8,340 nucleotides of DNA from Hyphomicrobiales bacterium. Its GTDB lineage: Bacteria; Pseudomonadota; Alphaproteobacteria; Rhizobiales; Devosiaceae. The DNA lies in contig JALSJY010000112.1 in the NCBI GenBank assembly GCA_026989045.1, positions 1-8,340 of the forward strand, read 5' to 3'. The notes under the pieces are model-generated. The model worked only from the letters and a program-made list of their open reading frames with translations, was not told where the DNA came from and ran no database searches. Below, in pieces: positions 1 through 4,799 of the stretch. The position numbers and the translations under genes were made by a program. The stretch's first letter is position 1. Each line of letters opens with the position of its first letter.

Positions 1-864
1 TGCGATTGGGTTTTGAATTGGTGCGGTTTGAGTTGGGGTAATGACTTGGGATTGTTGGGTGCTTTTGGAAATGTCTTGGATTGTGGTTTGTGGGGTTGGT
101 TTTGGGTTGGTGATGCTGGTGTTTGTTATATTTGATAGAGTGGGGTTTGTTGTTGGAGGGTTTGTCATAACAAGGCGGGTTTGCTCGCCTAAAGTTTGCA
201 GTTGAAATTGAAATTTTGTTCCCTTGCTGGGACTGTTTGGAATATTTACAGAAAATTGCTGTTGGCCGACTTGTATTAAGCTTTGTCCTTCTGGCTTGGT
301 AGCTATTACTGTGGCGCTGATTGTTTGTGAGGGGTAGAGCTTTAGTGCGGCTTTGGTGGCGGGCGGAATGGGGATAGAGATATTTGATTGGCTATTTATT
401 GCCTGTGCAGGTGGTGGGGTTGTTGTTGTTTGAGTTGTGTTTGATGATGAAGTGGTTTGTGTTTGAGTTGGGATAGAGGTTTGTGGGTTTGAGTTTTGAT
501 AGGGCTGTTGTTGTGTAGTATTTTGGGTGGGTGTTTGAATATTTGTAGTTTTAATTGTTATCTCTGCACTTAGTGGGGCGGGAGGTGGTGCGGCTGATTT
601 TGGGGTTGGAATTTCTCCCAATAATGCTATTTGAGGTTTTGCTCCGCCGCTTTGAAATTCAAACTTTAGTAATATTCCTAATTGTGCTTTTGATGGCAGG
701 GCTAGCGATAATTGTTGGTTGCCTACTTGTAAATTTGTTAGACCTTCAGGAGTGTGAGAAATTACTTGAGCAGTGAAAGTTTGGCCTGGGCGAAGGCCTA
801 ACGCCTGTAAAGCACCAGAGCGAGCAGTGTGGATTGTTGTTGGGCTATCGCTTGGTATTTTCAA
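1..864 (-). CDS. FliK-like flagellar hook-length control type protein, C-terminus cut by window edge
   Basis: An open minus-strand frame runs from 864 to the left edge (288 codons, partial). The only convincing start is TTG at 862-864, preceded by AAAAGGG at good spacing; the same frame has a stop (TGA) just upstream. Seen: a beta-rich domain at residues ~17-82 (LRPGQTFTAQVI, PEGLTNLQVGNQQLSLALP), a Pro/Thr/Gln/Ser-rich linker at ~84-168, a second copy of the domain at ~169-233 (LYPSQTISATVIA, PEGQSLIQVGQQQFSVNIP), then another Pro/Thr-rich stretch. Known: alphaproteobacterial proteins called FliK often combine low-complexity P/T/Q stretches with such small 'GQ-V-V-PEG-LQVG' domains; FliK sets flagellar hook length and is exported by the flagellar type III system. 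The diagnostic FliK C-terminal domain would lie outside the window, so the name is an inference. It is transcribed away from the GTA cluster and is probably not part of it. Confidence 0.6.
   Translation of the reverse strand, partial: MKIPSDSPTTIHTARSGALQALGLRPGQTFTAQVISHTPEGLTNLQVGNQQLSLALPSKAQLGILLKFEFQSGGAKPQIALLGEIPTPKSAAPPPAPLSAEITIKTTNIQTPTQNTTQQQPYQNSNPQTSIPTQTQTTSSSNTTQTTTTPPPAQAINSQSNISIPIPPATKAALKLYPSQTISATVIATKPEGQSLIQVGQQQFSVNIPNSPSKGTKFQFQLQTLGEQTRLVMTNPPTTNPTLSNITNTSITNPKPTPQTTIQDISKSTQQSQVITPTQTAPIQNPIA
166..360 (-). repeat. Second copy of the duplicated beta-rich domain in the FliK-like protein
   Basis: Residues ~169-233 of the minus-strand protein align by eye with residues ~17-82 (encoded at 619-816). 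Shared pattern: A-L-L-x-PxQT-x-A-x-VI, then PEG, then L-x-VGxQQ-x-S, then P-S-K-G, then hydrophobic strands. The resemblance is in protein sequence more than DNA, suggesting an old internal duplication. Confidence 0.6.
619..816 (-). repeat. First copy of the duplicated beta-rich domain in the FliK-like protein
   Basis: Encodes residues ~17-82, with the same PGQT / VI / PEG / LQVGNQQLS / LPSKA order as the copy encoded at 166-360. The two are separated by about 85 residues rich in Pro, Thr, Gln and Ser. Confidence 0.6.
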
Positions 865-898
865 TTCTGACCCTTTTAATAAAGCTCAATTACTTTCT

Positions 899-925
899 TT
901 TATAGGATTCGGGGGGTTTTGTCAT
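899..925 (-). promoter_or_regulatory. Weak sigma70-like promoter candidate for the FliK-like gene
   Basis: On the minus strand, ATGACA (920-925) and TATAAA (899-904) resemble -35 and -10 boxes, but the spacer is only 15 bp, shorter than the preferred 17. Position is sensible, with about 28 nt between a predicted transcription start near 892 and the TTG start codon at 864. Sequence match only. Confidence 0.25.
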
Positions 926-960
926 TTTTTGTTTGCCTTTAACTATGTTTTATATTTGAC

Positions 961-993
961 CTCCACCCCGACCCTTCCCGCAAGGGGGAGGGA
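961..993. repeat. GC-rich intergenic hairpin element
   Basis: The arms CCCTTCCC (972-979) and GGGGAGGG (985-992) pair with one T-G wobble around a GCAAG loop. The flanking CTCCACCCCGA completes a motif that I recall as a common dispersed intergenic repeat in alphaproteobacterial genomes (reads CTCCCCCTTGCGGGAAGGG on the minus strand). A T-run begins 12 nt after the stem, too far for a classical intrinsic terminator, and no plus-strand gene lies upstream to terminate. Confidence 0.5.
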
Positions 994-1057
994 GTAAGGA
1001 AGAGTTTTTTTATTAAGTTATCCACCCGTCACGCTGTTGGGTTATATTTATGTCATG

Positions 1058-1073
1058 GTCGCAGAGTTGCGGC
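1058..1073 (+). other. Small hairpin in the putative GTA leader
   Basis: GTCGCA (1058-1063) and TGCGGC (1068-1073) can form a 6-bp stem (one U-G pair) with a GAGT loop. It sits immediately before a perfect AAGGAG Shine-Dalgarno at 1075-1080, so it could limit ribosome access to the short leader ORF. It is short enough to occur by chance. Confidence 0.25.
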
Positions 1074-1087
1074 TAAGGAGCTAAATA

Positions 1088-1144
1088 TTGCACATTCTCC
1101 CTGATGCAAAAATTAGTTTTTTAAGATTAACTATGTCGACCTGA
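1088..1144 (+). CDS. Possible 18-codon leader ORF upstream of the terminase genes
   Basis: A TTG at 1088-1090 lies 7 nt after AAGGAG (1075-1080), the strongest Shine-Dalgarno of the upstream region. It opens an 18-codon frame (MHILPDAKISFLRLTMST) ending with TGA at 1142-1144, 10 nt before the ATG of the next gene. The peptide matches nothing I know and has no run of one amino acid that would suggest classical attenuation. It could couple translation to the first GTA gene, or the Shine-Dalgarno could be a chance match. The only support is spacing and position. Confidence 0.25.
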   Translation: MHILPDAKISFLRLTMST

Positions 1145-1154
1145 TAGGATTTTT

Positions 1155-1424
1155 ATGGCCAAGATAGTTGAGCCTAATCGAATGATTTTGATTAGGCGTT
1201 TGTTTAAATTGCTTGAGGGTCAAATTACAAATTTGGAGAATAATATGGCCAGTTCTGGCGATAAAGAAGTTGCTCTTTTGGGAACGATTACTCGTAACTT
1301 AGAAAAGCTAATGGATTTGGATCAAAAGGAGCGCACTCGCAAGCCTAATAAAAAGCGCACTCGTGAGCTTGATGAATTACGCCAAAAACTAAGTGATAGA
1401 ATTGAGCATCTTAGAGGGGTGTGA
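1155..1424 (+). CDS. GTA small terminase subunit-like protein (gp1)
   Basis: The 89-residue product starts at ATG 1155, with AGGA five bases upstream. It is the first gene of the cluster and overlaps or abuts the large terminase gene, the usual place for TerS. Seen: a charged, mostly helical protein; helices at ~8-30 and ~68-86 (RELDELRQKLSDRIEHL) look amphipathic, and the central TITRNLEKLMDLD resembles the conserved patch of GTA gp1 proteins as I recall them. Known: in RcGTA, gp1 has been assigned as the small terminase, which oligomerises and recruits TerL to DNA. There is no recognisable N-terminal helix-turn-helix as in sequence-specific phage TerS proteins, which would fit random packaging of host DNA. 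Assignment rests on position and weak similarity. Confidence 0.65.
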   Translation: MAKIVEPNRMILIRRLFKLLEGQITNLENNMASSGDKEVALLGTITRNLEKLMDLDQKERTRKPNKKRTRELDELRQKLSDRIEHLRGV

Positions 1425-2667
1425 TGTTGCTTTGTTAAGTGATGAGGAAGTTGAGGAGCTGGTTTATGATTGGTTATTATGGGCAAGGCCGGAGCAATTA
1501 GCGCCAAAGGGGAATTGGACAACTTGGTTGCTTATGGGCGGGCGTGGCTCTGGTAAAACTAGAGCTGGGGCTGAGTGGGTTAGGCAATTGGCGACAAAAG
1601 AAAAGCCTGTTTCTCCAATTGCTTTGGTTGGTGAAACTATCAATCAGGCTCGCTCAGTTATGGTTGAGGGGGAGAGCGGTATTTTGAATATTGGTCGTTT
1701 AAGTGAGCGCCCGAAGTTTGATAAAATTCGCAATATTTTAATTTGGGAAAATGGGGTTGAAGCGCATTTAATGTCTGGCTCTGAACCTGAGAGGTTTCGT
1801 GGTCCGCAATTTGCAGGTGCTTGGTGTGATGAAATTGGTAAATGGCCTGATGCAGAAGCAGCTTGGGATATGTTGCAATTTGCTCTTCGATTGGGTGAAA
1901 GGCCTAGGCAATTGGCGACTACTACGCCTCGTGCGACTAAATTGCTTAAGCGGCTTTTGAGTGATGAGCATTGTGTTGTAACGAATATGCGTACTGATGA
2001 AAATAAGGCTAATTTAGCTGGGAGTTTTTTGGAGCAGATTGTTGATCGTTATAAAGGCTCGATGCTTGGGCGACAAGAGCTGAATGGGGAGATGATTGAT
2101 GATTTGCCTGATGCGCTTTGGCCGCGCTCTTTAATTGAGAGCATAAGAGTTGTTGAAAAGATTGAAGTTGGACGGATTGTTGTGGCGGTTGACCCGCCAA
2201 TAACAGCGCATAAAAAATCTGATGCTTGTGGGATAATTGTTGCTGGAATTATTGATGAGAAGGCTTTGGTTTTAGCTGATTTGAGCTTGAAGCCTGCAAA
2301 ACCTTTGGCTTGGGCTAAGAGAGTTTGTGCAACTTATCAGCAGTTTGATGCTGATGCGGTGATTGTTGAGGTTAATCAGGGTGGGGATATGGTGAGTGAG
2401 ATGATTGCTCAGATTGACCCTGATATTCCGATTAAGCAGGTCAGGGCTACTCGCTCGAAATGGGTTAGAGCTGAGCCTGTTGCAGCGCTTTATGCACGTG
2501 GTTTGGTTTTGCATAAAGAGGGCTTAGAGAAGCTTGAAGATGAGATGTGTGCGTTTGGCGCTAATGGGCTTAGTGATGGGCATTCACCTGATAGGGTTGA
2601 TGCTTTGGTATGGGCTATTAGCGAATTATTGTTGAATAAAAATATTCCGCGTTTGCGTAGATTTTAA
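1393..2667 (+). CDS. Terminase large subunit, GTA gp2 (DNA-packaging ATPase/nuclease)
   Basis: This is the motor that cuts DNA and pumps it through the portal into the prohead. In the 424-residue reading: Walker A GGRGSGKT at 49-56, Walker B WCDE at 144-147, the coupling motif TTT at 177-179, then an RNase H-like nuclease with probable acidic residues D267 (AVDPP), E326 (VEVNQGG) and D400/D403 (SPDRVDALVWA). All catalytic residues appear intact. The N-terminal WARPEQLAPKGNW is typical of alphaproteobacterial GTA/prophage TerL. The start is uncertain: GTG 1393 overlaps gp1 by 32 nt but lacks a Shine-Dalgarno; TTG 1402 is also poor; TTG 1432 follows AGAGGGG (1413-1419) at a longish 12 nt and would give 411 residues. 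The longest reading is given. The stop is 22 nt before the portal gene. Confidence 0.93.
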   Translation: MIELSILEGCDVALLSDEEVEELVYDWLLWARPEQLAPKGNWTTWLLMGGRGSGKTRAGAEWVRQLATKEKPVSPIALVGETINQARSVMVEGESGILNIGRLSERPKFDKIRNILIWENGVEAHLMSGSEPERFRGPQFAGAWCDEIGKWPDAEAAWDMLQFALRLGERPRQLATTTPRATKLLKRLLSDEHCVVTNMRTDENKANLAGSFLEQIVDRYKGSMLGRQELNGEMIDDLPDALWPRSLIESIRVVEKIEVGRIVVAVDPPITAHKKSDACGIIVAGIIDEKALVLADLSLKPAKPLAWAKRVCATYQQFDADAVIVEVNQGGDMVSEMIAQIDPDIPIKQVRATRSKWVRAEPVAALYARGLVLHKEGLEKLEDEMCAFGANGLSDGHSPDRVDALVWAISELLLNKNIPRLRRF

Positions 2668-2689
2668 GAGTTAAATCAAAGGAAATATT

Positions 2690-3904
2690 ATGGTCAGTTG
2701 GTGGAATCGCCTGTCGGGCGCAGGCGTAAACATGTCTGAAAAAAAGAGCGTAAGCATGTCTAAAAAACATAGTGTAAATATGCCTGAGGAGCAGAAATCT
2801 CAGACGTTATTTTCGTTTACTGATATGGCGGATATGGGTTCTATTTCTGGCTCTAATGCAATATCGGGTAGTGCTGGGTTTACTAATAATCCTATCGTTT
2901 ATCGCTGTGTGAAGATGATTGCTGAAGCGGCAGCGCGTGTGCCTTTTATGGTGAAAGAAAACGGGCAGAATTTTAGTGAACATTCTGTTCTTTCATTGTT
3001 GAATTCTCCTAATTCTTTGGCTTCTGGTAAGGAGTTGATGGAGCGGGTTTATGCTTATCTACAGACTTCTGGTAATGCTTATATCGAGGCGGCAATTGTT
3101 GATGGGCAGGTGAAGGCTTTGTTTGATCTTCGCCCTGATCGAATGAAGGTTATTGCTGGCAAAGATGGCTGGCCGATTGCTTATGCTTATTCTGCTGGGG
3201 GTAAAGCTCGCCGGCTTAGTCAAGCACCAGAGCCAATAGCTAAAGTTTTGCATTTGAAGTTATTTCACCCAAATGATGACCATTATGGATTATCGCCACT
3301 AAAGGCTGCTCGCACTTCGCTTGAGATTCATAATGCTGCATCAAATTGGAATAAATCATTGCTTGAAAATGCTGCAAGGCCATCTGGGGCGCTGGTTTAT
3401 TCAGCGGCGAGTGGGAATTTGAGCGGCGATCAATTTGAGCGATTGAAAAGTGAACTTGAGCAGGGTTTTGCTGGTAGTAATAATGCTGGGCGGCCTATGG
3501 TGCTTGAAGGTGGATTGGATTGGAAGACTATTGCCATGACACCAAAGGATATGGATTTTATGGAGGCTAAAAATGGGGCGGCAAGAGAAATTGCGCTTAG
3601 TTTTGGTGTGCCGCCAATGTTGCTTGGTATTCCTGGTGATAATAGTTTTGCAAATTATGCTGAAGCTAACAGGGTTTTATGGCGACAAAGCGTGATGCCT
3701 CTGGTGCATCGTGTTGCGGCTAATTTGGGCAATTGGCTTAAGCCTGCTTTTGAGGGTGAGTTTGAAATTATTCCTGATGTTTCTCAAATTGAGGCATTGA
3801 GCGAGGATAGAGCGGCTCTTTGGGCGCGGGTTAGTTCGGCTGATTTTTTAGATAATGATGAAAAACGAGCGCAGGTTGGTTTGCCTGCTCGCCAAAAAAT
3901 ATAA
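2690..3904 (+). CDS. Phage portal protein, HK97 family (GTA gp3)
   Basis: The portal is a dodecameric ring at one capsid vertex, through which the terminase threads DNA. The 404-residue product starts at ATG 2690 with AAAGGA well placed upstream. Family signatures seen: NPIVYRCVKMIAEAAARVP (~67-85), a clip/wing region through SPLKAARTSLEIHNAA (~202-217), ENAARPSGAL (~226-235), and the conserved core IALSFGVPPMLLGIPGDNSF (~301-320) followed by YAEANRVLWRQSV. Length is normal for the GTA/HK97 group. The odd part is the N-terminus: residues ~13-36 are three 8-residue repeats (VNMSEKKS, VSMSKKHS, VNMPEEQK), Met- and Lys-rich and not typical of portals. Methionines at 15, 23 and 31 could serve as alternative starts, but the ATG at 2690 has the Shine-Dalgarno, and its WWNRLSG resembles the aromatic start of related portals. 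Confidence 0.93.
   Translation: MVSWWNRLSGAGVNMSEKKSVSMSKKHSVNMPEEQKSQTLFSFTDMADMGSISGSNAISGSAGFTNNPIVYRCVKMIAEAAARVPFMVKENGQNFSEHSVLSLLNSPNSLASGKELMERVYAYLQTSGNAYIEAAIVDGQVKALFDLRPDRMKVIAGKDGWPIAYAYSAGGKARRLSQAPEPIAKVLHLKLFHPNDDHYGLSPLKAARTSLEIHNAASNWNKSLLENAARPSGALVYSAASGNLSGDQFERLKSELEQGFAGSNNAGRPMVLEGGLDWKTIAMTPKDMDFMEAKNGAAREIALSFGVPPMLLGIPGDNSFANYAEANRVLWRQSVMPLVHRVAANLGNWLKPAFEGEFEIIPDVSQIEALSEDRAALWARVSSADFLDNDEKRAQVGLPARQKI
2726..2797 (+). repeat. Three in-frame 24-bp tandem repeats in the portal gene
   Basis: Units lie at 2726-2749, 2750-2773 and 2774-2797. Each begins GTAA and has an ATG at offset 7; units 1 and 2 share CATGTCT and an A-rich block, and unit 3 has diverged. Being 24 bp, gain or loss of a unit keeps the portal frame. 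They encode VNMSEKKS, VSMSKKHS and VNMPEEQK. Confidence 0.8.
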
Positions 3905-3916
3905 AGGGGTTTGGTT

Positions 3917-4105
3917 ATGGACGAGTTGACCAAGACTATTTCTGAGCGTGGGGATTTGGCGCATTTGGCGCTGTTTCTTTGGGCGAGTGGGGCGAGTGGA
4001 TTGTTATTTTGGACGCTTAAAGAACTCTCGGTTGCCAATAGGCGTTTTAACGAATTTGTTTCTGAAATCGCCTCATTAAATCGTTTGTTCAAAAGGGAGA
4101 AATGA
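3917..4105 (+). CDS. Small single-pass membrane protein of the GTA head region (gp3.5 position)
   Basis: A 62-residue product. ATG 3917 is preferred because AAAGGGG (3903-3909) is 7 nt upstream; an in-frame TTG at 3911 would sit almost on the Shine-Dalgarno. Seen: a short N-terminus, one hydrophobic segment at ~15-34 (AHLALFLWASGASGLLFWTL), then a basic, probably helical tail (ANRRFNEFVSEIASLNRLFKREK). By position-and-charge this predicts a cytoplasmic basic C-terminus. Known: RcGTA has a small gene, 3.5, between portal and protease that is needed for head production; homology to it cannot be shown by eye. I recall similar short proteins with LALFLWAS and ANRRF in rhizobial GTA-like clusters. 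The protein may be a membrane anchor for prohead assembly, but that is inference. It begins 12 nt after the portal stop and ends just before the next short ORF. Confidence 0.7.
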   Translation: MDELTKTISERGDLAHLALFLWASGASGLLFWTLKELSVANRRFNEFVSEIASLNRLFKREK

Positions 4106-4106
4106 G

Positions 4107-4265
4107 ATGGGTCAAATTATACGAGGGAAAAATAATGCTGGTGAAGCGCAACAGGTTTTTAGGCAATTTGCTTGGAATTTGGCATCTAGTTTGAAACTAG
4201 CAAAAGCTGGCAGGGATAAAAATACTGCACACAAACCACGAGCAAAAAGAGGTAAAAATAAATGA
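4107..4265 (+). CDS. Unrecognised 52-residue basic protein between gp3.5 and the protease
   Basis: A complete ORF from ATG 4107 to TGA 4263-4265. The start codon comes one base after the preceding gene's stop (TGAGATG), with AAAGGGAG about 8 nt upstream, and its stop overlaps the protease start in an ATGA. This packing is typical of translationally coupled genes and explains a gap that would otherwise be empty. The product begins MGQIIRGKNNAGEAQQVFRQ, has a helical middle (FAWNLASSLKLAKAG) and a strongly basic end (HKPRAKRGKNK). No family is recognised. The basic tail could bind nucleic acid or the acidic inside of a prohead, but that is speculation. The hydrophobic patch is too short and mixed for a membrane segment. 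Confidence 0.6.
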   Translation: MGQIIRGKNNAGEAQQVFRQFAWNLASSLKLAKAGRDKNTAHKPRAKRGKNK

Positions 4266-4780
4266 GTGCTAACTCAATTCCTATAGATAGTGAGGGGAGG
4301 TTTGCTGGCTATGCTTCTGTTTTTGGTCAGGTGGATCAGGGCGGTGATATTGTTATGGCGGGGGCGTTTAAGAAGTCTTTGGCCAAAAAGGGCGCTAGCG
4401 GAATAAGGCTGCTTTTTCAGCATGATCCTAAAGAGCCGATTGGTATTTGGGAGCGTATTGTTGAAGATGGTTTTGGGCTTTGGGTTGAGGGTCGTCTTCT
4501 GCCTGGGATTGAGCGATCTGATGCTCTTCGTGCTTTGATTGAGGGTGGGGCAGTTGATGGTCTTTCAATTGGTTTTCGATCTGAGCGAGCCAGCAAAGAT
4601 AAAGCAAGTTCATATCGCCGTTTATGGCAGATCAACTTATGGGAAATTTCCATTGTCACTTTTCCGATGATGGAGGGAGCTCGAATTTCTTCGGGCGTTA
4701 TTGTGGCGGACAATGATCAGCGATTGGATTTGCGTTTGGCGCAATCGTTAGGTGCGGCCATTTCACTAATTAAAAATTAA
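4262..4780 (+). CDS. HK97-family prohead protease (GTA gp4, peptidase S78/U35)
   Basis: This serine protease matures the capsid by removing the N-terminal delta domain of the major capsid protein. The 172-residue product has the family order: GRFAGYASVFGQVDQGGDIVMAGAF (positions ~12-36), LLFQHD with the catalytic histidine at H54, GLSIGF with the nucleophile S102, and LWEISIVTFP with E128 as the third catalytic position. The triad looks complete, so the enzyme should be active. Length is normal for the family. The ATG at 4262 overlaps the stop of the 52-residue ORF (ATGA) with AGAGG upstream. The capsid gene follows after 19 nt, the standard protease-capsid pairing. Confidence 0.92.
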   Translation: MSANSIPIDSEGRFAGYASVFGQVDQGGDIVMAGAFKKSLAKKGASGIRLLFQHDPKEPIGIWERIVEDGFGLWVEGRLLPGIERSDALRALIEGGAVDGLSIGFRSERASKDKASSYRRLWQINLWEISIVTFPMMEGARISSGVIVADNDQRLDLRLAQSLGAAISLIKN

Positions 4781-4799
4781 AAAAAGGTTTAAAATAATT

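Larger units (their letters stand above)
865..1154. other. Divergent intergenic region between the FliK-like gene and the GTA cluster
   Basis: This 290-bp stretch separates two divergent transcription units and must hold the main GTA-cluster promoter unless transcription enters from outside. Items seen: a GC-rich hairpin (972-992), a T-run (1005-1011), TTATCCACC at 1018-1026 (one mismatch to the DnaA box TTATNCACA), a TATATT hexamer (1043-1048) without a good -35 partner, a leader hairpin (1058-1073), and a perfect AAGGAG (1075-1080) that does not belong to the terminase gene. No convincing plus-strand sigma70 promoter was found, and no CtrA site with the canonical TTAA-N7-TTAA spacing. Confidence 0.5.

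Noticed and set aside
555..997. Two plus-strand ORFs (555-776 and 773-997), one with hydrophobic runs
   Set aside because: The first lies wholly and the second partly opposite the continuous minus-strand FliK-like frame. That frame has a coherent domain duplication and low-complexity linker. The plus-strand products show no family motif and the second runs through the hairpin repeat.
1050..1076. Eight-codon ATG ORF (MSWSQSCG) in the leader
   Set aside because: No Shine-Dalgarno upstream and too short to distinguish from chance.
1088..1109. Inverted repeat TTGCA-N12-TGCAA as a possible operator
   Set aside because: Arms are only 5 bp and the symmetry does not extend; it overlaps the possible leader ORF and is within chance expectation.
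1111..1132. CtrA-like TTAA half-sites (TTAAGATTAAC, TTAG...TTAA) before gp1
   Set aside because: CtrA sites need TTAA-N7-TTAA; here the spacings are 2 and 4. In an A/T-rich stretch such half-sites are expected by chance.
3784..4092. Minus-strand 102-codon ORF, and other long minus-strand frames within gp2, gp4, gp5 and gp8
   Set aside because: They lie opposite genes with clear family motifs, lack ribosome sites and encode biased, Ser/Ile/Asn-rich sequences typical of antisense shadows.
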